A stretch of DNA of 64,000 bases from NCBI RefSeq assembly GCF_001306915.1, contig NZ_LJTC01000014.1, positions 43,174 to 107,173 of the forward strand. The letters are read 5' to 3'. The notes under the pieces are model-generated. The model searched no databases. It had not been told where the DNA came from and saw only the letters and a list, made by a program, of their open reading frames with translations. Positions 47,094 to 56,271 of this stretch are shown here, piece after piece. Numbering within the stretch: the first letter of the stretch is position 1; every line of letters begins with the position of its first letter. Made by a program: the position numbers and the translations under genes. The stretch is from Pseudoalteromonas lipolytica. GTDB taxonomy: Bacteria; Pseudomonadota; Gammaproteobacteria; Enterobacterales; Alteromonadaceae.

Positions 47094-47753
47094 ATGGATA
47101 TGCGTTTATTTCTATACTTAGCCCTGTGTTTTATTTTCACTTTTCCTATATCCGCTAAAGAATTTTCGAGCTTTTACAGTGCCAAAAAGCATTTAATTAA
47201 GAATCTACCAAGCAACAGTAAAAGCTTATATTGTGGCTGCGACATAAAGCGCCAAGGTAAAAAACTTGTGCCAGATCCTGATGCGTGTGGTTATATTCCT
47301 AGAAATCCTGTCACCCGCTCAGGAAAAGAGAATGCCCGCGCAAAAAGAATAGAGTGGGAGCACATTGTGCCTGCCTGGGAGTTTGGTCATCAATTACAAT
47401 GCTGGCAAGATGGCGGTCGTAAAAACTGTAAAAAGGTCAGTGCGAAATTCCGTCAAATGGAAGCCGACATTAATAACCTTGCCCCTGCTATAGGCGAGAT
47501 CAATGCTGACCGTTCAAACTTTCGCTACGGCATGGTGTCAACATCAAGTGCAAGTTACGGAGCATGCCCTGTAAAAATCGACTTTAAGCAGCGCGTATTT
47601 GAGCCACCCATTTATGCAAGAAAGCAAATAGCCGATACCTATTTTTATATGCAAAAAACCTATGGCTTAAAAATATCAGACAAACAACGCAAGCTATTTG
47701 AATCGTGGCAAAAGCTTGAAATAGCTGAAATTAGCAATCGTAAGTTACTCTAA
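47094..47753 (+). CDS. endA: Endonuclease I, periplasmic
   Basis: This is a secreted non-specific DNA nuclease. The leader is RLFLYLALCFIFTFPISA. The catalytic region is RIEWEHIVPAWEFGHQLQCW with the active-site His, and INADRSNFRYGMV. Eight cysteines in the mature part suggest disulfides, as in Vibrio Vvn. The start could be GTG 47091, ATG 47094 or ATG 47100; no clear Shine-Dalgarno separates them. Length is about 219 aa. Confidence 0.92.
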   Translation: MDMRLFLYLALCFIFTFPISAKEFSSFYSAKKHLIKNLPSNSKSLYCGCDIKRQGKKLVPDPDACGYIPRNPVTRSGKENARAKRIEWEHIVPAWEFGHQLQCWQDGGRKNCKKVSAKFRQMEADINNLAPAIGEINADRSNFRYGMVSTSSASYGACPVKIDFKQRVFEPPIYARKQIADTYFYMQKTYGLKISDKQRKLFESWQKLEIAEISNRKLL

Positions 47754-47835
47754 TAGTGAAATTCTTATGGGCTTCTAAAGTACAAAAAGAGCTCCGTATT
47801 CCACTTCCTGATCTAGAGCGCGAAGTTAACTAACA

Positions 47836-47866
47836 AAAAAGGCGCAGCTTCAGCTACGCCTTTTAC
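47836..47866 (-). terminator. Terminator after hmp
   Basis: The GGCG-AGCT / AGCT-CGCC hairpin (one internal mismatch), read on the minus strand, is followed by a run of T. It lies directly past the hmp stop. Confidence 0.7.
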
Positions 47867-47867
47867 A

Positions 47868-49031
47868 TCATAAGCTTTGGTGAGGGCCAAACACCTCGTA
47901 GTGAATGCGTTCACTTGCAACCCCAATACTTAGTAGTTGCTCTTTGATCATTGCCATAAAGGCGATAGGGCCACACAGGTAAAAGTCACCTTTACTAATT
48001 GGTAAGCTGTCAGCGATGTGGTTTACATCCATCAAGCCCGCAAAATCGCCCCCCTTGCCATCTTTAAACCAGGTAACACAATGTAATGAAGCTTGCGCTT
48101 GTTGTTGCTTAAATAAATACTCTTTAAAGGCAAACTGCGTCTCACTGTCGCAAGCATGTAGATAATGGATTGACTGGTTAGGTTGATTACTTAATAGTGT
48201 TTCGAGCATCGCCATCATTGGGGTTTGACCAACACCCGCAGAAATCAATACAACAGGCGAGTCGATTTCGCGAAGCACAAAGTCGCCTGCAGGTGGGTAA
48301 ATTTCTACCTCATCCCCCTCAGTTAAGCTATGTAAGTAGTTAGATACTAAGCCTTCTTTTTTCACGCTAATTCGGTAATTGTGGCCATTACTTTGCTGTG
48401 ATAAAGAGTATTGCCTAACTTGCGTTAACTCACTGTTTGCTGGCGTTACTTTAATTCCTAAATATTGGCCCGGTAAATACGCCACAACAGGCTTTGCATC
48501 GGCAGGCGTTAATATGAAACTGCAAATTTGCGATGACTCCATACGTTTTTCTGTAATTGTGAAAGTACGAGTACCAAACCAACCTCCCGGTGCCTTTTTG
48601 GTTTTTTGATATAGCGACATCTCCTCATTGATACATACATCCGCTAATAATGAATAGGCTTCACGCCATGCATACTCGACCTCAGGAGTAAATTGTTCTG
48701 GCAATAACTCTTTTAGAGTCGCAATCAAATGCCCACCAACAATAGGATAATGCTCTGGCAAAATATGGTAACTGGTGTGTTTATGATTAATGCGCGCAAG
48801 CGCACCTTTTAACACTGCCAAGTTATCAATATTTGCCGCGTAGGCAGCTAAGGCATTAAACAGCGCAAATTGCTGAGAGCCCGATTGCTGATGCGTCATA
48901 TTAAAAATATTTTTAAGCTCTGGGTTGTAGCTAAACATACGATCATAAAAATACTCAGTCACTTGAGGGCCTGCTTGTGCAAGCAACGGCAAAGTACTTT
49001 TAACAATCTGGATCGTTTTTTCAGATAACAT
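47868..49031 (-). CDS. hmp: Flavohaemoprotein, nitric oxide dioxygenase
   Basis: Hmp turns NO and O2 into nitrate using NADPH. The globin domain (about 1-138) has haem ligand H85 in INHKHTSYHI, distal Y29 and Y95. The FAD domain has RQYSLSQQSNGHNYRISVK and the NAD domain has VVLISAGVGQTPMMAML and YLCGPIAFM. Length is 387 aa. AGGAAA precedes the ATG. It follows nnrS by 20 bp, so both share the sigma-54 promoter upstream of nnrS. Confidence 0.96.
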   Translation of the reverse strand: MLSEKTIQIVKSTLPLLAQAGPQVTEYFYDRMFSYNPELKNIFNMTHQQSGSQQFALFNALAAYAANIDNLAVLKGALARINHKHTSYHILPEHYPIVGGHLIATLKELLPEQFTPEVEYAWREAYSLLADVCINEEMSLYQKTKKAPGGWFGTRTFTITEKRMESSQICSFILTPADAKPVVAYLPGQYLGIKVTPANSELTQVRQYSLSQQSNGHNYRISVKKEGLVSNYLHSLTEGDEVEIYPPAGDFVLREIDSPVVLISAGVGQTPMMAMLETLLSNQPNQSIHYLHACDSETQFAFKEYLFKQQQAQASLHCVTWFKDGKGGDFAGLMDVNHIADSLPISKGDFYLCGPIAFMAMIKEQLLSIGVASERIHYEVFGPHQSL

Positions 49032-49051
49032 AGTTTTTCCTATTGGAGAGA

Positions 49052-50284
49052 TTAACCGCGGCGACCATCAACACGACGATTCACTAAGATGGGCGCACAA
49101 TGAAATAAAAATAAGCTAAAGCCAGCAACCCACAGCAACGCACTTAACTGCCATGCAAGGTGATGACCTAAATAAACGGGAAGTAACGAACGTACAATGG
49201 CAGCTATCACAATGAGTACAAATGCCAAACTAATGTACGCAGGGGCTTGTAATGCGCGCCCAGTGTGACCATGAGAGACACGTACCATCATGGCGATGAT
49301 CATCACACCTATGGTGCCAACAGTGATCAGATGAAGCGCATCTTTGAATAAGATAATTGGGCTGAAATAGCTCAGCGCGACGAGTATTAAACCAACCGAT
49401 AAAGCCCAATAAGCCACATGTAATGACCATAGCAAAGGCACTTTTAGAATGCCTTTATGCCACCACAAAACACACCTGGCTGAATGTAAACAAGCAAGCC
49501 AAGCAAAAACCCAACCGGTGCTCATTGCGCTAAAAAATAGCTGACTCATAAAAAACCACGCAATGGCGAAAAATGAGCTAAATACGACTAATTTATCGAG
49601 CTTCGGGGTTCTAACTTGTTCACTTAGGTTAAGGCCGCGCGCGGTAAAAAATGGCACAACTCGCCCAGCCACAACACCAACTAGCAGTGTCATGATAAGT
49701 ACAGCGGTATCAACAACCCCCAGTGCCAGCGACATTTTATTAAGTACAACTAAGCTCAAAAAAATCACATTGAGCGCACAGAGCAAAGATGCGATGACAA
49801 CAAATAAGTAGTTATGGCTGCTTTTTGCCTGTATCAGCATGTCAGCTAGAATAATAATTCCAGCTAGCCACCAAACGAGTTGTAGCGCACTAACAATATA
49901 AAGGTTTAGCTGCTCGAACCCTGCAATCTCAATAAAAAAACTAAACCTTGCAGCAAGCCAAATCATGCTAAGCAAACAAAGCTTAATACCACTTACACTC
50001 GCCACACCTGTCCATGTTTGTGCGGCGGTTAGCAAAAAGCCCATGGCAACCACGCCTGCAAAGCCAAACAGCATTTCGTGAGCATGCCAAAGCGTTGCGG
50101 GCATTGTTAGGTGCCACTGTGCATAGCCCGCCAAGATTAAAAACCAGTAACTCATAGCAAATACAGCTAAGGCACCTGCCGCCAAGAAAAAAGGCCGAAA
50201 TGCTAATGCCCATAACGGCCACTGGCTGAGTTGATAAAATTTGATCTTAGTTGGCATAGGTTCAGTTAAATTAATGACTTTCAT
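49052..50284 (-). CDS. nnrS: NnrS-family membrane haem protein
   Basis: NnrS is a polytopic haem-copper membrane protein that protects against NO stress. The 410-aa sequence has about 12 hydrophobic helices. It contains FRPFFLAAGALAVFAM, WHAHEMLFGFAGVVAMGFLLTA and GRVVPFFTARGL, all family hallmarks. ATG 50284 is preceded by GAGAG; ATG 50260 is a later option. It is the first gene of the nnrS-hmp transcript controlled by NorR. Confidence 0.94.
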   Translation of the reverse strand: MKVINLTEPMPTKIKFYQLSQWPLWALAFRPFFLAAGALAVFAMSYWFLILAGYAQWHLTMPATLWHAHEMLFGFAGVVAMGFLLTAAQTWTGVASVSGIKLCLLSMIWLAARFSFFIEIAGFEQLNLYIVSALQLVWWLAGIIILADMLIQAKSSHNYLFVVIASLLCALNVIFLSLVVLNKMSLALGVVDTAVLIMTLLVGVVAGRVVPFFTARGLNLSEQVRTPKLDKLVVFSSFFAIAWFFMSQLFFSAMSTGWVFAWLACLHSARCVLWWHKGILKVPLLWSLHVAYWALSVGLILVALSYFSPIILFKDALHLITVGTIGVMIIAMMVRVSHGHTGRALQAPAYISLAFVLIVIAAIVRSLLPVYLGHHLAWQLSALLWVAGFSLFLFHCAPILVNRRVDGRRG

Positions 50285-50315
50285 TCGTGCTCTCAGCGTT
50301 TAATTTCCCCAGCTA

Positions 50316-50333
50316 TTGCACAGTTCAAGCCAA
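50316..50333 (-). promoter_or_regulatory. Sigma-54 (-24/-12) promoter of nnrS-hmp
   Basis: TTGGCTTGAACTGTGCAA on the minus strand has GG and GC separated by 10 bp, as in sigma-54 promoters. It would start transcription about 20 bp before nnrS. NorR, encoded divergently, is a sigma-54 activator with a GAFTGA loop, which makes this assignment stronger. Confidence 0.75.
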
Positions 50334-50385
50334 AAATAAAAACCATTAAATATCAACACATTAAATTTGGACGCTTGATAAATAA

Positions 50386-50396
50386 GTCAAAATGAC
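50386..50396. promoter_or_regulatory. Putative NorR-binding site 1
   Basis: GTCAAAATGAC fits GT-N7-AC and is a perfect GTCA/TGAC dyad. It is about 60 bp upstream of the -24 element. Confidence 0.65.
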
Positions 50397-50429
50397 ACAC
50401 CATTAAAAGCATCAATAAAACACATTCAG

Positions 50430-50440
50430 GTCAAATTGAC
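50430..50440. promoter_or_regulatory. Putative NorR-binding site 2
   Basis: GTCAAATTGAC fits GT-N7-AC with the same dyad as site 1. It ends at the base before the norR start codon, so NorR binding there would be expected to repress norR. Confidence 0.65.
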
Positions 50441-52003
50441 ATGATGCTCAAAAAATCCCTTCTTGATGTTGCACTTGCACTTACCAAAGCAAGCAGTGTT
50501 GATCATAATTTCAGTTATCTGTTGAGTTGCATTAATGATTGGCTTGAATGTGATGCAGTTGCCTTATTATTGAAACAAGGCGATGTGTTAAAGCCCGTAG
50601 CCCTTCATGGGTTGTCGGACGATACGTTAGGAAGACGCTTTAAAATAGCGGAGCATCCGCGCTTATTTGAAATATGCCGTGGCAGTGAACCGCTAAAATT
50701 TGCCAAAGATTGTGGCCTACCCGACCCCTACGATGGTTTATTACAAAGCCAGCATGGCGACTTTCCTGTTCATGCCTGCATGGGCGTGCCGCTGCTAAGT
50801 AGCAAAGATAACAACGAACTATTGGGTGTTTTGACCTTTGATAGTTTAGATGAACATGCCTTTGACGCTTTAGCAATGAACGAGCTCAATCAACTAAAAC
50901 AGCTAGCTGCAGGCTATGTTGAGCATGCCCTAACCTTGCAGCATTTTATGCAACACGCACAGCACAGCCATCAAGTTGCGCAGCAGCTTAACCTTGAGGC
51001 ACTAACACGAGAAGGTGTCGAAATTATTGGTAATAGCCAAGCAATGCAGACCCTTAAAAATGATATTCAGCTGGTGGCTGCCTCAGAATTTAGCGTTTTA
51101 ATACAAGGTGATACAGGCGTCGGTAAAGAACTCGTTGCGCGCAATATCCATTTAAACTCAAAACGCCGTGACATGCCGTTGATCCACTTAAACTGCGCAT
51201 CGTTACCAGAGAACTTAGCCGAGAGTGAATTTTTTGGTCACAGTAAAGGCGCATTTACTGGCGCACATACTGCTCGCCAGGGTAAGTTTCAACTCGCCGA
51301 TGGCGGCACGCTATTTTTAGATGAAATCGGCGAACTTCCGCTTGCCATGCAAAGTAAGTTATTGCGTGTATTACAAAGTGGTGAAGTACAAACGGTGGGG
51401 GAAGATCAAAGCCGTTATGTTGATGTCAGAGTGATTGCAGCAACCAATCGCGATTTAAAACAAGAAGTCGCTGCGGGGCGCTTTCGTGCAGATCTTTATC
51501 ACCGATTAAGCGTTTACCCATTGCATGTTGCACCACTAAAAGAGCGCGATAACGATGTTATTTTATTAGCAGGCTTTTTTATTGAGCAAACATCTAAAAA
51601 ACTGGCAATTAAGCAACTTAAGCTTAGTAGCGATACACAATTACTACTGCGTCAATATGATTGGCCAGGCAATGTGAGAGAGCTTGAACATGTGATCAGT
51701 CGCGCAGCACTCAAAGCCAAACAACAGCAATGGCAACAAAGCATTGTCACAATCGAGCCTGAACATTGTGATATTGCTAAAACCGCCGTTGCCGCACCAA
51801 GCCCTGTTGCAGTTAACGAACAAAAAGCCACTCGCTTATCGCTGAAAGAGGCAACTGACGCTTTTAGTTATCAATTGATTATGCAACAACTTGAACTACA
51901 TAACCTAAACTGGGCTGCCACAGCACGTAGCTTAAGTGTTGATAGAGCCAACCTTGTGCGCCTAGCCAAACGGCTAGGCATTAGCGTTAAAAAGTCTGTT
52001 TAA
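50441..52003 (+). CDS. norR: NO-responsive sigma-54 activator NorR
   Basis: NorR senses NO through a mononuclear iron in its GAF domain and then activates sigma-54 RNA polymerase. The GAF domain (about 15-165) keeps the iron-binding pattern: HPRLFEICR, DPYDGL, and H111 and C113 in VHACMGVPL. The AAA+ domain has Walker A GDTGVGKE (223-230) and the sigma-54 loop GAFTGA (270-275). A C-terminal Fis-type helix-turn-helix contains NWAATARSLSVDRANLVRLA. Length is 520 aa. The stop overlaps the convergent LysR gene by 4 bp. Confidence 0.96.
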   Translation: MMLKKSLLDVALALTKASSVDHNFSYLLSCINDWLECDAVALLLKQGDVLKPVALHGLSDDTLGRRFKIAEHPRLFEICRGSEPLKFAKDCGLPDPYDGLLQSQHGDFPVHACMGVPLLSSKDNNELLGVLTFDSLDEHAFDALAMNELNQLKQLAAGYVEHALTLQHFMQHAQHSHQVAQQLNLEALTREGVEIIGNSQAMQTLKNDIQLVAASEFSVLIQGDTGVGKELVARNIHLNSKRRDMPLIHLNCASLPENLAESEFFGHSKGAFTGAHTARQGKFQLADGGTLFLDEIGELPLAMQSKLLRVLQSGEVQTVGEDQSRYVDVRVIAATNRDLKQEVAAGRFRADLYHRLSVYPLHVAPLKERDNDVILLAGFFIEQTSKKLAIKQLKLSSDTQLLLRQYDWPGNVRELEHVISRAALKAKQQQWQQSIVTIEPEHCDIAKTAVAAPSPVAVNEQKATRLSLKEATDAFSYQLIMQQLELHNLNWAATARSLSVDRANLVRLAKRLGISVKKSV

Positions 52004-52893
52004 GCTTTTAAATCTTTAAAATAGGCTTTTAAAAGCTGACTAAATGCTTGGACTTTGGCTGTGCGATGTACCAAGTGATGCGTTACCAGCCAAAGATCCG
52101 TTGGCCAGTTTAGCTCTTTAGGAAGCACTGGCAGCAGATCAGGGTATTGGCTTGCCACTTCATGCTGTAAACCACCAATTCCTAAGCCCCTCACAATCGC
52201 CCGTGTAGCTTCTGATGTTTCAGACACCCGTAGCTTAATTTGCGAAGGTTCAATGTGTTGATCAACCCATGCAAAATAAGGCACTTTACCGTTATAGCCA
52301 GCCACCCCAGAGACAAAACTATGCTGCTGCAACTGCTCAATATTCTTTGGCATGCCATACTTTTCAATATAACTTTTAGAGGCATAAAACCCTGACGAAA
52401 GTTCAGCTAAATGCTGGGCAATATAGTCGCCTTCATCAGGCCGAGGACCTGCTCGCACGGCAATGTGTGCCTGACCGTGATCAAGACGTAAGCGGTTTTG
52501 ATCAAGAATAACTTCGAGCTGCACTTGCGGGTGCAGGCTTTGAAACTGTTCGCAGACATCACTAAGCACATCAATAAAACCACTGACCGTAGTTAATAAT
52601 AAACTGCCTCGCAGTTGGCTATCAGCGGCAATAATATCGTTGTGAAGTTTTTCAAGTTCAGCGTTAATCGATTTTGCAGTCGCAAACAACTTAGCGCCTA
52701 TTTCTGTCACTGTATAGCCACGGGCATGACGGTGGAATAACCGCGCGTCAAGGTTATCTTCTAAATTGTTGATTCTTCTAAGCACTGTGCTGTGATGAAC
52801 ACCTAACGATTCGGCAGCTGCGGTTAACGTGCCGAGTCTTGCCACTTCAAAAGCGACTTTTACATCTTGCCAATCATCAAATTGAATCGCCAT
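52000..52893 (-). CDS. LysR-family transcriptional regulator
   Basis: The winged helix at the N-terminus has FEVARLGTLTAAAESLGVHHSTVLRRINNLE. The effector domain covers about 90-295. ATG 52893 (297 aa) is preceded by AAGGAG, so the longer frame to 52920 is not used. It is divergent from the FMN reductase gene across about 115 bp and probably regulates it. The effector is unknown. Confidence 0.88.
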   Translation of the reverse strand: MAIQFDDWQDVKVAFEVARLGTLTAAAESLGVHHSTVLRRINNLEDNLDARLFHRHARGYTVTEIGAKLFATAKSINAELEKLHNDIIAADSQLRGSLLLTTVSGFIDVLSDVCEQFQSLHPQVQLEVILDQNRLRLDHGQAHIAVRAGPRPDEGDYIAQHLAELSSGFYASKSYIEKYGMPKNIEQLQQHSFVSGVAGYNGKVPYFAWVDQHIEPSQIKLRVSETSEATRAIVRGLGIGGLQHEVASQYPDLLPVLPKELNWPTDLWLVTHHLVHRTAKVQAFSQLLKAYFKDLKA

Positions 52894-53008
52894 AACGGCT
52901 CCTTGTGTGCATATACGCACATAAGTTTTGCGTTTATTTGGCTTTTCTGCAAGCTGTTTTTTGCTACAGTGAGTATATCACCAGTGAAGCTTAAAAAAGG
53001 AAGCAATC

Positions 53009-53578
53009 ATGACAGCACCAAAAATTATTGCCCTAGCAGGCAGCCTACGTAAAGACAGCTTTAATCAAAAACTGATCAATGAAGCTGCGCGCTTCGCCCT
53101 CGAAAGTGGTGCTGAAGTAGAAGTGATTAAATTAAGCGATTTAAACTTACCTTTATTTGACGAAGATATTGAAGCGCAAGGTACACCTGCTGGCGCACAA
53201 TTATTAAAAGATAAGCTCCGCGCTGCTGATGGCATTTTATTAGCAAGCCCAGAATATAATGGCTCAATTACAGCACCACTTAAAAACGCAATCGATTGGG
53301 CATCTCGTACAGAGCAAGGTGCAGTGCCTGCTTTTCGAAATAAAGTTACTGCACTGTATGCATCGTCACCGGGTGGTTTAGGTGGCTTACGTGGTTTAAA
53401 TCACGTACGTGATATTTTATCGGGTATTGGTAGCTTAGTACTTGCAGATCAACTAGCAGTGCCTGCTATCCACACTAAATTAGATGAGCAAGGCCGCATC
53501 AGCGATGCTGATACAGCCGATAAAGTTGCCAGCCTTGCCCAGCAACTTGTGAGCGTAGCGAGCAAATTAAATAAATAA
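53009..53578 (+). CDS. NAD(P)H-dependent FMN reductase family protein
   Basis: This 189-aa flavodoxin-like reductase has the FMN phosphate loop LAGSLRKDSFNQKL and the second binding loop SPEYNGSITAPLKNAIDW. A conserved SSPGGLGGLRGLNHVRDIL follows. Members reduce quinones, chromate or azo dyes; the physiological substrate is open. AAGGAAGC precedes the ATG. It is transcribed away from the LysR gene. Confidence 0.9.
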   Translation: MTAPKIIALAGSLRKDSFNQKLINEAARFALESGAEVEVIKLSDLNLPLFDEDIEAQGTPAGAQLLKDKLRAADGILLASPEYNGSITAPLKNAIDWASRTEQGAVPAFRNKVTALYASSPGGLGGLRGLNHVRDILSGIGSLVLADQLAVPAIHTKLDEQGRISDADTADKVASLAQQLVSVASKLNK

Positions 53579-53601
53579 TTGCTAGCCTAGTTTTATCGCT
53601 A

Positions 53602-54048
53602 CTAACTTAGCTTTGTCGCTGCTAGCTTAGCAGCGATAAAGTCTTCATGGGTTACATAAAGTAAGCTTGCGACGCGGCGAATAACCATTTCTTCATGCTT
53701 ATCTAAATTGCCATCTGCGTAGGCTAATCGCCACAACAGTTCGATGATATCAATACGCTGCTCGGCGCTGCACTGGGCATTAATTTGCTTTGAAAACTGA
53801 AAATAATCTATTGCATCATCTAGGCTTTGTGATGCACTTGCAACTAACTCTTGAACCTCTTCCTCGTTAAGCGAGAAATACTTCTTTAAGGTCTCATTCA
53901 GGGTCTGTTGCTCATCATCTTGTAACTCATTATCTGCACGCATAACCTCAATCAATAACGCAGCAACGGCGGTTTTTAGGTCATGCTCAGTAATGCTAGA
54001 TTGGGTATCATTCAGCGCTGAAAACAGCTGTTTTATTTTATTGAGCAT
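53602..54048 (-). CDS. TerB-like helical protein
   Basis: This 148-aa all-helical protein has acidic helix ends. The TerB/DjlA-like repeat DLKTAVAALLIEVMRADNELQ and the later LLWRLAYADGNLDKHEEMVIRRVA are characteristic. ATG 54048 is preferred over the GTG at 54051. No tellurite-resistance genes surround it, so a role in metal sensing is only inferred from the family. Its last codons are part of a strong hairpin (53611-53641). Confidence 0.82.
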   Translation of the reverse strand: MLNKIKQLFSALNDTQSSITEHDLKTAVAALLIEVMRADNELQDDEQQTLNETLKKYFSLNEEEVQELVASASQSLDDAIDYFQFSKQINAQCSAEQRIDIIELLWRLAYADGNLDKHEEMVIRRVASLLYVTHEDFIAAKLAATKLS

Positions 54049-54175
54049 CACATTTTCCCTTTTTGGGTGTTAGACTACATGTAAGACGTAACGTTACCTT
54101 AGTTTGACTATGGATGCTAATTCAGGTTCAACATCACGATGAAACAAGGTATTAATCACATGGAGTTAAGTGTTT

Positions 54176-54541
54176 ATGAGTGAACTGAGAAGTACACAAG
54201 CACTATTAATTAGCGCCGTTTTAATGTTAGCGGGGTGCAGTAATGCACAAGCAGCAAAAGGCGAAACCGAAAAGCTCTATGACTTCGACGAAAAAGTCCA
54301 TTACTACCAAACTAAATTGGCCGACGGCCGCTACCACCTCGAAATTCAGTCTGACGACTACAAGCACTTTCGCAATCAAAGCGTATTCTTACTGCGCCAT
54401 GCAAGTCGCTTATGTAGAGACAAACCTTTTATGCTAAGAGTGACTGATGGGGTGCAGGAGTATGAACGTTTTCCAACTAAACCACGCGCCTATCAGCCAC
54501 CTTTAACGGTTGTTTTACAGTGTGAAGACGAAGCTAAATAG
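54176..54541 (+). CDS. Small predicted lipoprotein of unknown function
   Basis: This protein of about 121 aa has the lipobox LAGCSN (Cys about 21), so it is probably membrane-anchored in the periplasm. The mature part has KLADGRYHLEIQSDDYKHF and two Cys (LCRDK and VVLQCEDE). GGAG lies upstream; GTG 54170 and ATG 54176 are both possible starts. No named family is recognised. It is convergent with the next gene, their stops being 2 bp apart. Confidence 0.65.
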   Translation: MSELRSTQALLISAVLMLAGCSNAQAAKGETEKLYDFDEKVHYYQTKLADGRYHLEIQSDDYKHFRNQSVFLLRHASRLCRDKPFMLRVTDGVQEYERFPTKPRAYQPPLTVVLQCEDEAK

Positions 54542-54543
54542 TA

Positions 54544-55137
54544 CTAGTCTTCATATCCCCACGGCGCGCTTGGCGGCGTGATAGGTTTTGTTAAGTCAAA
54601 ATCAACGCGAAACTCACGTCCTTCACGCACTAAGCGATACGTAAATTGCTTTGGATAAATATACATTTGCCACGTGTTACCCATTGATTGGGGAATACCT
54701 TGACTCACAAACAACTCTTTTGAATACTGATCAGCCGGGAACGACTGTGCGTTAGCAAAACCCGCATCAAGAGTATGCCCACCATACATGGTTGATTTAT
54801 CATCGCTGCCATCTTTATGGCGATGGTCATGCTTTAAACTAAGTCCACTGCCCGTTTTTGTGATGATCCAAGTACGAGATGCATCATCCCCTACATGAAA
54901 TGGCACTTGTAACTCACGCTCGTTACAACGACGTACATGCATTACTAACTTTTTGCCCACAAATGAGCTCGGGCCAGCTGCGTTATCAACGCTCACTTTA
55001 CCTTCGTAAGCTTTACCGCAATGGGCAGCGATATTATCAAAAAAGCCATCATGGCTTGGAATTGACACTAACGGTGCAGGTCGTGCAGCCGCTACTGATG
55101 ATGCTGCCACGAGCATCGGTGCCACTAAGTATTTCAT
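54544..55137 (-). CDS. Secreted protein of unknown function
   Basis: This 197-aa protein has a short signal peptide (MKYLVAPMLVAASSVAAA, cut before RPAP). The mature part contains HDGFFDNIAAHCGKAYEGKV, RRCNERELQVPFHVG and DHRHKDGSDDKSTMYGGHT. The HDHRHKDGSDD-like stretch is rich in His and Asp and could bind a metal, though this is only a guess. Two cysteines may pair. I have seen similar sequences in other proteobacteria labelled hypothetical. Confidence 0.7.
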   Translation of the reverse strand: MKYLVAPMLVAASSVAAARPAPLVSIPSHDGFFDNIAAHCGKAYEGKVSVDNAAGPSSFVGKKLVMHVRRCNERELQVPFHVGDDASRTWIITKTGSGLSLKHDHRHKDGSDDKSTMYGGHTLDAGFANAQSFPADQYSKELFVSQGIPQSMGNTWQMYIYPKQFTYRLVREGREFRVDFDLTKPITPPSAPWGYED

Positions 55138-55230
55138 GGTGTGTTCCCTAAATAAAATTTCAGCCTAGCCTAATAGCTTAATAGCCATAAAGAAAACAAT
55201 TACGATAAGCTGCTAGACAGCGAGTCGTCA

Positions 55231-56214
55231 TCATGCTTTTACAACTAATATGTTGTCATTTTCAGCGCGAACTTTCATTAGCTTGAGAAGTGCTCGGTGA
55301 AAGTCCTGAAAGATCACCTCCCCCCATACTCGTGAATAAATGCCAAAGTTAGTGTTATCAAGTACCGTCGTTTTAAGGCTTAACAGCGTTTGATTATTAC
55401 CACTTGTAACTAACTCATAACCGCCATGTAGCGGCGAAAAATATTCACCACCTAATTTCACATGCTGATCAAGTGCATGATCAGGAATTAACTCTGGGTC
55501 AATCTCAAAGTTATATAGCATTTTCTCATTCGGCAGCCACTCGCTTATTACCTCTTTAAATACAACATTTTTCTGCCACTGGCTGGTTCTAATTGCACCT
55601 ACCCCATCACCACTCATATCAGCTCGAATTGGCCTAGGAATACCAATTAATTGCGAAAATGAACTTGGATATTCGCCCTCATGAATTTGGCTAACATTAG
55701 CTAATTGTTGCCACACAACATCAACAGGCGCATTGATAACAATTGTATTTTTAACTTCGTAAGTTTTCGATAAGTGTAAAAAGTTGAGCTCTAAAGGAGA
55801 AAGGATCAACGGCAACAAAGCTACCGACATCACCGCTTTGTTGCTTTTCTTTTCCCAAAGGCGATGACATAGCCCTGCTAACATACCGCCAATACTAGCA
55901 AAAAACATAAATGCAGGGAGAGCCATTGCAACGCAGATACTTCCTTCTAAAAGAGTTACTACGCTGACAAATAAGAACACAAAAATAGGTTGCCAAGCGA
56001 CTACCGCCATTCTTCCATATGTCATCGACGATAGTTGATTGTACTCAAAATGTACCCGTATAAACCCAATAGCCACAGGCACTAAAAACATAAACGAAAT
56101 AGTAACAAGGCTACCGAAATTAAAGGTTCCGCTAATTTCAAGAAAGATGCGCATGCTGATGCCGTAAAACACACCCATCAAGATGCCGATAGATTTAGGA
56201 GAAAGAGGCCACAT
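55231..56214 (-). CDS. Membrane protein with C-terminal SRPBCC-like domain
   Basis: This 327-aa protein has four or five hydrophobic segments in the first 145 residues. A soluble domain of the SRPBCC/START type (about 150-310) follows, beginning NTIVINAPVDVVWQQLANVSQI and containing GVGAIRTSQWQ and SEWLPNEKMLYNFEI. Such folds bind hydrophobic ligands; a fusion to a membrane anchor is seen in other uncharacterised proteins. It lies just past the second copy of the leu terminator. Composition is a little more AT-rich than its neighbours. Confidence 0.68.
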   Translation of the reverse strand: MWPLSPKSIGILMGVFYGISMRIFLEISGTFNFGSLVTISFMFLVPVAIGFIRVHFEYNQLSSMTYGRMAVVAWQPIFVFLFVSVVTLLEGSICVAMALPAFMFFASIGGMLAGLCHRLWEKKSNKAVMSVALLPLILSPLELNFLHLSKTYEVKNTIVINAPVDVVWQQLANVSQIHEGEYPSSFSQLIGIPRPIRADMSGDGVGAIRTSQWQKNVVFKEVISEWLPNEKMLYNFEIDPELIPDHALDQHVKLGGEYFSPLHGGYELVTSGNNQTLLSLKTTVLDNTNFGIYSRVWGEVIFQDFHRALLKLMKVRAENDNILVVKA

Positions 56215-56271
56215 AGTTATTTGTTGTTTTCGTTATCTTACCAACCAAATTAACAACTTTATTTTTTAGAA

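Noticed and set aside
50285..50440. A third NorR site
   Set aside because: I looked for other GT-N7-AC dyads in the interval and found only the two listed; other GT occurrences lack the matching AC.
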